Shown here: positions 24,706 to 33,334 of the stretch, one piece after another | Layout of the letters: every line of letters starts with the position of its first letter | Numbering within the stretch: position 1 is the first letter of the stretch | Assembly: GCA_964385465.1 (NCBI GenBank) | Contig: CAYLPJ010000025.1 | Coordinates: 1-64,000 of the forward strand | Direction: 5' to 3' | DNA: 64,000 nt | Source of the DNA: CAYLPJ01 sp964385465 | GTDB taxonomy: Bacteria > Planctomycetota > Phycisphaerae > SM23-33 | Translations under genes and position numbers: made by a program | Notes under the pieces: generated by a model | What the model saw: only the letters and a program-made list of their open reading frames with translations | The model's database searches: none | What the model was told of the DNA's origin: nothing

Positions 24706-26961
24706 TCAGTTGCCCTCCTCGGGTCGGGCCGCCAGAATGCCCCACGTGTAGGCGTTGTGCAGAATGGCAACGATCGTGTACTCGTTCATCGAGGGCAGAA
24801 CGGCGATGTCGCTGTAGGCCTCGTAAGCCGGCCAAGTGCGGGAATCGGGCGTCATTGTCTTGCGGAAGATCCAGATGTGGGCCCAGTTCTCGAACTCGTA
24901 GCGTTCGGCGGGATCGCTCTGGCCGCAGACAGTGATCCCGCGCGGCGCCCGCTGGCCGGAGATTCGGCTGTCGTTGTGCAGTGGCCATCGAACCGGGTCA
25001 TGCCCGATCCCGGTGGTCAGCGCGCGGTTGTCGGGATTGCACCCGGCGGCGAAGTTGGCCGACCGCACCGTGCCGCCGAGGTACTTTACATCCCCGGTCA
25101 GCACGTAGGCCCGCGGCAAGGCGAGGGACTTGTTGCCCGGCAGGGAAAAGTAGCCCACCCAGCCCATCGGCGGCATGCCGGGGTCTGGCGAGGTGATGCC
25201 GTAGCTGTTGCCCTCGGCGAAGGCCAGGCCCCGGTCGGCCATGGTGGTGATGAACATCTTCGCCCGCGCCTTCAGCGCCGCGTCGCCCAGGCTCTCCGGC
25301 AGGCGGGCATAGGTGAACAGGGCCGACTGCTCGCCGAGCAGAGCGCTGGGCTTGTCGATCTTGTTCAGGATCGTGGCCTTCTCGAACGCCTCATGGTACT
25401 TCGCATCCCCGGTCAGCCAGTACAACTCGACCGCCGCGAGGTTGCGGGCAATGTTCAGTTGCGCCAGCGCGTTGTTGTGCCCGGTCTTCCTCTCCGGAGG
25501 GAGCGCCTCGATGACGCCCCGGCCATCTGCCTCCGCCCATTTCCAGGCCTTGATCGCGGCCCGGCGGTATTCGACTGCCAACTCGGGCCGAAGGTCCGTG
25601 GTCAGCCGGGCCCACTTGGCAGCCTTGGCGGCGAAGAGGTGACTGGTGACGGGATCGGGGGCGAACGCCCCGACGAACAGCGACTCCTGCCAACTCGCCT
25701 CGCCCGGTCGCGGGTGCGCCGTGGACTCGACCCCGCCGCGCACCCCTCCACCGGGCAATTGCAGCCGCTTGTAGAACGCGAGGTTCCACAGCGCCTCGTC
25801 GAGGATGTCCGGCAAGTCATTGCCCGCCTCGTTTTCGGGCAGGTTGAGCTTCAGGCCCTTCAGCCGCTCGGGAAACAACTCGTAGAGCTCCAGCAGCAGG
25901 TAGGACCCCTTCAGGTGCCCGCTGCGGCGGTCCCAGTCGCCGGCATCCATGTATCCGCCCCACGCGTCGGCCACGGGCTCAGGCAGCGCGTCCGCCGCCG
26001 CCAGCGCGTCCGCCGACTGCCGCACCGCCTTCACCTCGCCCTCCAACCGTGTCGTGCCGATCGGATACACCGCGAACCCCTCGTTAGCCGGATGCATGTT
26101 GCGTGGCCGGCGGTAGTCGAGGACCGGCGGGCCGAGCTCCATCCCGCTGCGATGCGCCAGCACGCCTGCGAGGGAGATCTTGAACGCGTCCTCCCACGCA
26201 TCCGGGGCGATGCGGAACGGGTAGCTGCACCCCACGCCTTCCACGTAGAGGCGGTACTCGCCCGGCCGGTCCAGCGGGGAGAACTCCAGCGTGTAGACCG
26301 GGGTCTTCGCGTAGTTGCGTCCCTCCTGGAACGTCTCCTTTTCGTCGGCGGCCTTGGCCAGTTCGGCCCGGCCTTCGTGCACAGGCTTGTCGGTGGCTTG
26401 GTCGATCACCTCGAAGCGCGGGCCCCGGCCGTCGGCCGCGAATGCGTGCGCCCCGCCGGTGCCAAGCCACAGCGAAAGCTTGCCCTGCTTGTAGGGATCG
26501 TCCGGGCGGTAGCCGATGTGCGACACGTGCACCGCTTCGCTGCGAGTGCGACGCGGCTGGTGGGTATAGGTGACGGTCGCGTCGGCAGTGTTCACCGCCC
26601 GGAAGTGGATCGTGTATTCCTGCCCCTCGACCAGTGGGTGCGGCAGTTCGAGATATACCCGCGCCAGCGTGGCCTGTCCCCTGTACGCGTTGGGCTTACG
26701 CTTGACAAAAACTCGGGCGGGCCGGACCGGCTCGCGGTACCGCGCACCGGTCGCGCTGAAAACGCGGTACGCCGCCGGCTCGCCCGGCGTCTCGCTGACG
26801 AGCGGCGTGCCGTTCGGCTCGAGCCCCGGCCAGACCTTCCCCGCTCCAATGGCCAGGTCTCCGAGCTTCTCCTTGCGGCCGCCTTCGTGTTGGCGGACCA
26901 CCTCGATATCACCGCTCGCAACAATCAAGAGCAACCTTCTCACCGGGCTCTTGCGAAGCAT
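24706..26961 (-). CDS. glycoside hydrolase family 9 (endoglucanase-like)
   Basis: A 751-residue GH9 protein, a family that cleaves beta-1,4-glucan and related chains by inversion. An N-terminal Ig-like region (HVSHIGYRPDDPYKQGKLS near residue 150) precedes an (alpha/alpha)6 barrel. GGYMDAGDWDRR near residue 339 holds the catalytic-base aspartates, and SMNEYTIVAILHNAY near 725 holds the acid Glu. The ATG at 26961 lies inside the end of the upstream PQQ gene (22-bp overlap). No signal peptide is apparent after it, which is unusual for GH9. The frame is open farther upstream without a convincing leader. Confidence 0.88.
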   Translation of the reverse strand: MLRKSPVRRLLLIVASGDIEVVRQHEGGRKEKLGDLAIGAGKVWPGLEPNGTPLVSETPGEPAAYRVFSATGARYREPVRPARVFVKRKPNAYRGQATLARVYLELPHPLVEGQEYTIHFRAVNTADATVTYTHQPRRTRSEAVHVSHIGYRPDDPYKQGKLSLWLGTGGAHAFAADGRGPRFEVIDQATDKPVHEGRAELAKAADEKETFQEGRNYAKTPVYTLEFSPLDRPGEYRLYVEGVGCSYPFRIAPDAWEDAFKISLAGVLAHRSGMELGPPVLDYRRPRNMHPANEGFAVYPIGTTRLEGEVKAVRQSADALAAADALPEPVADAWGGYMDAGDWDRRSGHLKGSYLLLELYELFPERLKGLKLNLPENEAGNDLPDILDEALWNLAFYKRLQLPGGGVRGGVESTAHPRPGEASWQESLFVGAFAPDPVTSHLFAAKAAKWARLTTDLRPELAVEYRRAAIKAWKWAEADGRGVIEALPPERKTGHNNALAQLNIARNLAAVELYWLTGDAKYHEAFEKATILNKIDKPSALLGEQSALFTYARLPESLGDAALKARAKMFITTMADRGLAFAEGNSYGITSPDPGMPPMGWVGYFSLPGNKSLALPRAYVLTGDVKYLGGTVRSANFAAGCNPDNRALTTGIGHDPVRWPLHNDSRISGQRAPRGITVCGQSDPAERYEFENWAHIWIFRKTMTPDSRTWPAYEAYSDIAVLPSMNEYTIVAILHNAYTWGILAARPEEGN

Positions 26962-29900
26962 AGAAGCCTGCCATCCTGCGTGGCGATGTACAACCGCCCT
27001 GCGGCAACGGCGATGCTGTCCCAGACCGGCGCGGCGTCGAGCTTGTACTCGGCCAGCTTCTCGCCTGTCGCGGCAGAGGCGGCCCACAGAATGCCGCCCA
27101 TCCTCCCCTCGTAGGCCTTGGCCAGATCGCCCTCGGGGAACGCCACGGGGGTTCCGGCGACGAAGAGAACGTCGCCGGCAAGCGCCATGGCCTTGCCTGT
27201 CAGGGGGATGTTGACACGCCAGCGCTCCTTCGCCCCGGGGCCAACGGCCTTCTTCCTGCCTCGCCCCGGTTTCTCGACAGTACCCGCCTTTGCCAGCTCT
27301 CCGGCGAACAGCGTGTAGCCCTGTCGGCGAGGATCGAAACTGGCGGTCCGGCTGGGCTTGTAGCCTCGGACTTCGTAATACAGCCTGCCGTCCCGAACCA
27401 GAATGTCACCATGCACCGCGGCCCTTCCGGTGGGGATGTCGTAGCGGAGTTCCGTGTCGATCGTCCACCAACTGCGGTGATGCGGGATCGGCTCGATGAA
27501 CCCGTGAGACGTGATCAGATGCGGCCTCAGGGACTTGTCCCGACTGACGGGTTCGAGGTCCGTGGTGAACGCCTCGTGCCGCAGGAACACATGCCCGCCC
27601 TCGGCCAACAGGATGTCGTTCTTGTTCCCCTCGATGCCGCCCGCGCCTGTCGCTCCCACGGCCGTGACACGGCTGATGACCGGGTGACCGTTCGATCCAT
27701 AGGGCCCGTACAGATTCCGCCGATGCACCACTCGGCCGGTCTTTGGGTCGAGTCCGAAGAGGAACAGGCCACCATCCAGGAAGGAGTTCCTGCCGGCCAC
27801 AAAATACGCCACGTCCTGGTGCAGGAGGATGCTGCCGCTGACAGGCCAGACAGATTCGAGGTGTTCGTAGGCGCATATCAGCCGGTCGGGCAGGGCCTTG
27901 AAGCGCCAAAGCAGTGCGCCGTCCGTTGCCCGCAAGCAGTAGACCCAGCCATCTCGCGAGCCGAACAGCAGTCTCCCCCGATGGTACGTAGGCGGCGAAT
28001 CCACGCGCCCACCGGTGGTGTACGACCATTGGGCTTTGCCGTCGGCGGCATCGAGGGCGCACACAGTATGTGCATCCACGTCGGCCACGAATACCTTGCC
28101 ACCGGCGATCACGGGTGGACTGGCGCGGGTGGCGAAACGGGTCTGCCACCGGGGCTCCAGTGCGGCGGACATCGCGGCCGACGTACGACCACTGCGGCTG
28201 GCATCCTGACGATAGGTGGGCCAGTCGGTGTCGGCGACAGCGGGGGGCCGCTCGGTCGCCTCCGCGTACGCGGGGCCCTTCTCGATTCGAGGAGCGACCG
28301 CGACCGGGATGCGCTGGCCGGACTCCTTCAAGCTCGCGTCGGAGGCCAGGGCGTTGAACGCGTTGAGCTGAACCTTGTTTGCGCAGGAACACGCCGGCGG
28401 GCCGGCATAGAGCAGCCCGTTGCACGGCAGGAAGCCGATCCCACACGTGCTTCGGACCCAGGGGTTCGGGAACTCGCCGGAGCCGTCCAACCGCAAGAAG
28501 TCGGTCCCCCCGGTTACGGAGTTGATGTACCAGCGACGCGTGATGCGGTTGCGGTAGCAGCGATCGTGTCCCATCGGGCCGGTCATCTTCTGGGTGAGTT
28601 TCCTGACGGCAGTGCCGGTGCGTCGATCGTAGCCCCTGTTGTTGGCGGTCCAGACCGCACCAGCGGTCAGGAAAAGGTCGGGACCCTTGAAGTGGTTCAT
28701 GCGCGTCCCGGCCGTCCAGAGCTTCGCTCCGTCTGCCATTGCGAAGGCCGTCAGCCCGCTGGCGGAGGCCACGTAGACCGCGTCGTCGGCCAACACCACC
28801 GAGACCGAGGTGCCTGGTGTCAAGGTGGGGGTTTCCTTGCGTCGTCGGCGGCGGCGTGAAAGGGAGACCTCGCAGGGCACACGCCAGCATTCCGCGCCGG
28901 TCCGCCGATCGATACACATCACCGAACCGTCCGCACAGTACACCGCATGCGCCCCCCGCACGGCCAGCGACGCACCTTGGTATGCCCGCGTGGCGTCGCC
29001 CTGCTTGCGCCACAGTTCTCGGCCGGAGTCGGCGTCGATCGCCACGATCGTGCTCTTGGGGTTATCGAGTTTGGGGATCACCGGGCCGTAGGCAGGTTTG
29101 GGGAACGCGCTTGAGCCGATGGTCCGGCCTCGGCCCTGGCCGATACCGGCCGTGTCGAACGGATCGCCGACCACGACGTACAGCACCCCGCCCTCGTGGA
29201 CGAACTCCTGGGTCCGCTCCGTCCCGGGGTAGCGCTTGAGAACCTCGCCGGTCCCGGCGTCGAACACGGTGATCGGCGCGTCCAGCCCGGGCGTGCAGTA
29301 GACTTTGTCGGCGAAGGCGACGAGCTGTCGCTGCAGTTGGGTGGGTGTGTACTTGATGTAGATGTTGATCGGCTCCCAATCAACGAACCGGTGACGCCAG
29401 AGCTCGATGCCGTTGAAGGCATCGCGGCAGATCAGGGCGAACTTGCCCGGCAAGGCCGGATGCTCGGCAGAGGCATGGTCCTCGATGCTGAACAATCGCC
29501 CGCCGGCGGACACCAGGCTGTGCATCGATGGCAAGCACAGGTGCGATCGACTCCAGTCCGGCTCGGCGATCCACTGAACATGCCGAGGCGGGCCGACCAC
29601 GTCATCGTCGGCCACCGCGTTGTTGTCCGCCCCGTGGTAGTGCTGCTGCCACTCGTCGATGCCGTCCGGCCACGGCTTGACCGCCTTCTTCCCGTCAATC
29701 ATCGCAACCCCCAACGGCGCGAGCACCCGCATCACCTCGCGCATTGGCAGGTCCCCGAGGTCGTCAGCGACCACCACGTTTACGAGACCATCGACGTACG
29801 GCAGGCGGCGGCTCTTCCAAGGCTCCGCCGTCACCTTGCCGTAGAGACCGAGGGATCGGATGTGTCGGCGCGCGGCCGTGACGTTGGCATCGAGGCCCTG

Positions 29901-30074
29901 CACCGTGAAGCTGTCGGCCGCATGCAACGCCGCCGTGAGCTTCCCGTCGCCGCACCCGAGGTGAACGATGAGACCGCCTTTGACCCCCGCAGCGTCCAGA
30001 ATCGACCTGGCCTGCTGCTGTTCGGCGGCGTGGGCGGTCACGGCAAGCATGGCCATCAGGACGATCGCTCTCAT
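26940..30074 (-). CDS. exported PQQ-like beta-propeller protein with N-terminal methyltransferase-like domain (copy 1)
   Basis: A 1,044-residue protein with a signal peptide (MRAIVLMAMLAVTAHA). Residues ~20-130 resemble a class I SAM methyltransferase: VHLGCGDGKLTAAL is motif I and VQGLDAN the end of beta-2. PQQ-like propeller blades follow over the remaining ~900 residues, with repeats such as ICRDAFNGIELWR, VFDAGTGEVLKRY, AIDADSGRELWRK and CLRATDGALLWRF. The family is common in planctomycetes but has no known reaction. GGAG precedes the ATG at 30074. It starts the PQQ-GH9-GH28-sulfatase run on the minus strand. An exported SAM-type domain is odd because SAM is cytoplasmic. Confidence 0.85.
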   Translation of the reverse strand: MRAIVLMAMLAVTAHAAEQQQARSILDAAGVKGGLIVHLGCGDGKLTAALHAADSFTVQGLDANVTAARRHIRSLGLYGKVTAEPWKSRRLPYVDGLVNVVVADDLGDLPMREVMRVLAPLGVAMIDGKKAVKPWPDGIDEWQQHYHGADNNAVADDDVVGPPRHVQWIAEPDWSRSHLCLPSMHSLVSAGGRLFSIEDHASAEHPALPGKFALICRDAFNGIELWRHRFVDWEPINIYIKYTPTQLQRQLVAFADKVYCTPGLDAPITVFDAGTGEVLKRYPGTERTQEFVHEGGVLYVVVGDPFDTAGIGQGRGRTIGSSAFPKPAYGPVIPKLDNPKSTIVAIDADSGRELWRKQGDATRAYQGASLAVRGAHAVYCADGSVMCIDRRTGAECWRVPCEVSLSRRRRRRKETPTLTPGTSVSVVLADDAVYVASASGLTAFAMADGAKLWTAGTRMNHFKGPDLFLTAGAVWTANNRGYDRRTGTAVRKLTQKMTGPMGHDRCYRNRITRRWYINSVTGGTDFLRLDGSGEFPNPWVRSTCGIGFLPCNGLLYAGPPACSCANKVQLNAFNALASDASLKESGQRIPVAVAPRIEKGPAYAEATERPPAVADTDWPTYRQDASRSGRTSAAMSAALEPRWQTRFATRASPPVIAGGKVFVADVDAHTVCALDAADGKAQWSYTTGGRVDSPPTYHRGRLLFGSRDGWVYCLRATDGALLWRFKALPDRLICAYEHLESVWPVSGSILLHQDVAYFVAGRNSFLDGGLFLFGLDPKTGRVVHRRNLYGPYGSNGHPVISRVTAVGATGAGGIEGNKNDILLAEGGHVFLRHEAFTTDLEPVSRDKSLRPHLITSHGFIEPIPHHRSWWTIDTELRYDIPTGRAAVHGDILVRDGRLYYEVRGYKPSRTASFDPRRQGYTLFAGELAKAGTVEKPGRGRKKAVGPGAKERWRVNIPLTGKAMALAGDVLFVAGTPVAFPEGDLAKAYEGRMGGILWAASAATGEKLAEYKLDAAPVWDSIAVAAGRLYIATQDGRLLCFARAR

Positions 30075-30565
30075 AGTTCCGCTCCATGGACGGCCAAGTT
30101 GTTGTTCTTCACAGCAACACGTAGATGCGCCGCATGTACCGCCACACCCACCCAGCCCCATGACGCCGGCAAGGGCATGGCGGGAGCAGGGGCATCACCT
30201 CATGGGGGAGCACCTGCACTGGATCGATATTCTCAATCGACGCCGTGAGAATGCAAGAACACGTTGGTTCTGCCTGTGCCCTGACAGGCTCCTTGGGCCC
30301 CAGCAGCCGCAGCTTGATCCCACCTCGCCCCGCAGCTATCCTTGCTCCAGGCGACCGCCAGACCAAGAACCGTCTTTCGGACGGCCATTGCCGGCTGGAT
30401 GAGCCGGCAGTAACAGGAAGCGCCTGCCTGTCTCGATGAACAGACGCGACCGCATCCTCGCCATTGACAGGAGCGGTTGACCCATGAGCGTTCGTGGGCG
30501 AGGGGAGGGCTTGGCCGTGGCGTTGATTCATGACGACATAGCCGACTCACCGAGGAGTTGCGGAG
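30075..30565. other. 491-bp divergent intergenic region
   Basis: It separates the PQQ gene (minus) from the DUF4838 gene (plus) and must hold promoters for both, though none is convincing by eye. Two small hairpins stand side by side: CCGTC/GACGG at 30370-30384 and TGCCGGCT/AGCCGGCA at 30389-30409. Neither has a T-tract. No gene was recognised. Confidence 0.45.
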
Positions 30566-33145
30566 ATGGTTTCTCGTGCCTTGAGTTGCATGTGCGGCGT
30601 TGCGATCGTGGCAGTGTCTGGATCAGCGTTGTGTCTTGCGGCGGAGGCTGGAACTGCCGGACGAGCCGGCATGGATGCGCCGTTCGTCCGGATGGCGGCG
30701 AAAGGCAAGGCGTTGCTGCCGGTGGTGGTCTCCGCGAAGGCCTCGGAGAGAACGAAGGCGGCGGCGGAGAGGCTGGTGGAGTATCTCTCGCGAATCAGCG
30801 GGGCGGAATTCGCGTTGACCACGGGCGACCTGACCGCCGGGATCGGCGTGGGGCTGGCGGCGGAGGCCCCGGCGGGGATCGTCAGCCCGCAGTTGGACGC
30901 AGACATGCCGGCCGGGCGCGAGGACTACGTGCTGCGGTCACATGCCGGGGGGCTCTGTCTGCTCGGCGCGACGGATCTCGCTGTCGAGCACGCGGTGTGG
31001 GACCTGCTCTACCGGTTGGGCCACCGGCAGTTCTTCCCGGGGCCGCATTGGGAAGTCGTGCCGACGCGGCCGGAATTGGGGATCGCGGTGGACGTGCGGC
31101 AGCGGCCGGACTATGCGGCCCGGCGGATCTGGTACGGGTACGGCGCGTGGGACTACGCCGCCGGGCCGTACGCCGACTGGTGCGCCAAGAACCGGGCGAC
31201 GTCGGGCATCAAGTTGAACACCGGCCACGCGTACGACGGGATCCTGCGGGCGAACAAACGGGTGTTTGCCGAGCATCCGGAGTACCTCGGCCTGGTTGAC
31301 GGCGAGCGGAAGAGCACGAAGTTCTGCATCGCCAACCCGGGCCTGCGAAAGCTCGTAGCCGACCATGCTGTGCGGCTGCTGGAGAAGAAGCCCGACCTGG
31401 ACAGCGTCTCGGTCGATCCCAGTGACGGCGGCGGATGGTGCCAGTGCGCCGAGTGCGCCAAGCTCGGCAGCGTCAGCGACAGGGTGATCACGCTGGCCAA
31501 CGCGGTGGCCGAGGCCGTGACAGCCAGGAAGCGCGGCACGCTGGTGGGCGTGTACGCGTACAGCCACCACTCCCCGCCGCCAACCATCAAGGCCCATCCG
31601 GCCGTCGTGGTCAGCGTGGCGACGGCGTTCATCAAAGGCGGCTGGACGGTTAATGAACTGATCCGCGGCTGGAGCGCCAAGGCATCGACGCTGGGCATTC
31701 GCGAGTACTACGGCGTCAACACATGGTGTCGCGACCTCCCTGCCGCAGCGCGCGGAGGGGACCTGGCGTACCTGAAGCGAACGATCCCCGCCTTCCACGC
31801 CGCGGGGGCGAAGTTCATGTCCGCCGAGTCCGGTGACAATTGGGGGCCCAACGGGCTGGGGTACTACCTCGCGGCACGGATGCTCTTCGATGTCACGGAG
31901 GCCGGGCAAATCGACGCCCTGATCGACGACTTCCTCGCTCGGGCGTTCGGCCCCGCGAAGGACCCGATGCGGGCGTTCTACGAGCAACTCGATGCCTCCC
32001 GGCCGCACCTGCTGGCGTCGGATCAGCTCGGGCGGATGTTCCGCTCACTGGCCGAGGCACGAGAGCGGGCGGCCGACAGCCCGGCCGTTCTCATGCGGAT
32101 CGACGACCTGACGCAGTATGCCCGATACGTCGATCTTTACACGCGTTACGCCAAGGCCAAGGCTCCGGCCCGCCAGAAGGCGTTCGAGGCGCTCATCCGC
32201 CACGCCTACCGCATGCGGACCACGATGCTCGTCCACACCAAGGCGCTCTACCGCGACCTGGTGCGCCGGGACAAGTCGGTGACGATCCCCGACGGGGCGA
32301 CGTGGCAAGTGCCCGAGGCGGAGAACCCGTGGAAGTCATCCCGGCCATTCGAGCCGCGCGAGCTGGCGCGGTTCCTCGCCGAGGGGATCGAGCGGTACCC
32401 CCTGGCGACGATCGGCTTCAAGCCGATAGCGTTCTCCAAGGACCTCGTCTCGGCCCGATCGCTGGAGCTCCCCTCGGACCTGCCGCGGGGGGATCTCGGT
32501 TCGGGCAGAGGCAAGCAGATGTTCTACACGCGCGTCGAGAGGGCCCCGGCAAAGGTGACGCTGCGGGTCACCGGGGGGCTGATCGCCCACTACCGGGACC
32601 GGGGGAACGTGAGGATCGAGGCCTGGAAGATCGACGGCGCCGGCGCCGGCGGGCAGCGCGAGACACTCTCGGCAAGCGATCGCTCCGTCCCGCCGGATGG
32701 AAAGGAACACACGGTGACGCTCTTCCTGAAGGAGGTGGGGCTGTACCGGATTGCGTTGAGCGATGGCAAGGACCGCACGCGAGTGGACTGGGATCCCTCG
32801 CTTGCGATGACCGTCCGATCGGCGGCGGACGACCCGATGAACTCGACCTACGCCGGCCCCTGGCTGATGTACTTCTATGTGCCGAAAGGCACGAGAGTCG
32901 TCGGGCTGTTTGGCGGCGAGCACGGAGAAATCCGCGACGCGGCCGACCGGCCGCTGTTCTGGCTCAACGGCCGCGAGCCGGGCTACTACAGCGTCGGGGT
33001 CCCCGACGGCCAGGACGGGCGACTGTGGAGCATTCGCTATGGCCGGCGGGCAGTACGCCTGCTGACGGTCCCGCCGTATCTCGCCCGCTCTCCCGCCGAG
33101 TTGCTGCTCCCGGCCGAGGTCGTCGAAAAGGACGCCGGCAAATAG
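30566..33145 (+). CDS. exported DUF4838 protein (copy 1), alpha-glucuronidase-like
   Basis: An 859-residue exported protein with a signal peptide within residues 1-26. The N-terminal alpha/beta domain (AAAERLVEYLSRISGAEF; AVWDLLYRLGHRQFFPGPHWE) resembles that before alpha-glucuronidase/hexosaminidase barrels. DUF4838 follows, with FCIANPGLRKLV and the signature VDPSDGGGWCQCAECAKLG near residue 285. The C-terminal ~250 residues are beta-rich, like a carbohydrate-binding module. Glycan cleavage is likely by fold, but the activity of DUF4838 is not established. The next gene is 189 bp away with its own promoter candidate. Confidence 0.85.
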   Translation: MVSRALSCMCGVAIVAVSGSALCLAAEAGTAGRAGMDAPFVRMAAKGKALLPVVVSAKASERTKAAAERLVEYLSRISGAEFALTTGDLTAGIGVGLAAEAPAGIVSPQLDADMPAGREDYVLRSHAGGLCLLGATDLAVEHAVWDLLYRLGHRQFFPGPHWEVVPTRPELGIAVDVRQRPDYAARRIWYGYGAWDYAAGPYADWCAKNRATSGIKLNTGHAYDGILRANKRVFAEHPEYLGLVDGERKSTKFCIANPGLRKLVADHAVRLLEKKPDLDSVSVDPSDGGGWCQCAECAKLGSVSDRVITLANAVAEAVTARKRGTLVGVYAYSHHSPPPTIKAHPAVVVSVATAFIKGGWTVNELIRGWSAKASTLGIREYYGVNTWCRDLPAAARGGDLAYLKRTIPAFHAAGAKFMSAESGDNWGPNGLGYYLAARMLFDVTEAGQIDALIDDFLARAFGPAKDPMRAFYEQLDASRPHLLASDQLGRMFRSLAEARERAADSPAVLMRIDDLTQYARYVDLYTRYAKAKAPARQKAFEALIRHAYRMRTTMLVHTKALYRDLVRRDKSVTIPDGATWQVPEAENPWKSSRPFEPRELARFLAEGIERYPLATIGFKPIAFSKDLVSARSLELPSDLPRGDLGSGRGKQMFYTRVERAPAKVTLRVTGGLIAHYRDRGNVRIEAWKIDGAGAGGQRETLSASDRSVPPDGKEHTVTLFLKEVGLYRIALSDGKDRTRVDWDPSLAMTVRSAADDPMNSTYAGPWLMYFYVPKGTRVVGLFGGEHGEIRDAADRPLFWLNGREPGYYSVGVPDGQDGRLWSIRYGRRAVRLLTVPPYLARSPAELLLPAEVVEKDAGK

Positions 33146-33222
33146 ACCGCTCAACCGCTTCCTGGCATGCAGGACAGCGTCCGCTCCGCCAGCGCTGGGC
33201 GATGGACGGGCGCAGAACCCCC

Positions 33223-33250
33223 TTGTCGATCCCGGGATCGGTGGTAGACT
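33223..33250 (+). promoter_or_regulatory. candidate promoter of the LRR/PD40 gene
   Basis: TTGTCG at 33223-33228 and TAGACT at 33245-33250 are 16 bp apart, each matching sigma-70 at 4 of 6. The leader to the ATG at 33335 would be about 78 nt, with AAGGAGG shortly before the start. Confidence 0.35.
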
Positions 33251-33334
33251 CTTGACGCAAGCTGGCATCGCTCGCCAACCAGATGAGCCCCGGCAAATCA
33301 CCAGTCGAGACATACCAGGTGAAGGAGGCGTTCC

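Noticed and set aside
24340..27114. A 924-codon plus-strand open frame
   Set aside because: It is antisense to GH9 and the GH28-like gene; composition is Arg/Val/Gly-rich without motifs.
30370..30409. Two tandem hairpins that could be a terminator
   Set aside because: They lie between divergent genes, where no terminator is needed, and lack a T-tract.
30484..31299. A 271-codon plus-strand frame overlapping the DUF4838 start
   Set aside because: From 30566 onward it is an out-of-frame shadow of DUF4838 copy 1 and is Gly/Arg-rich.
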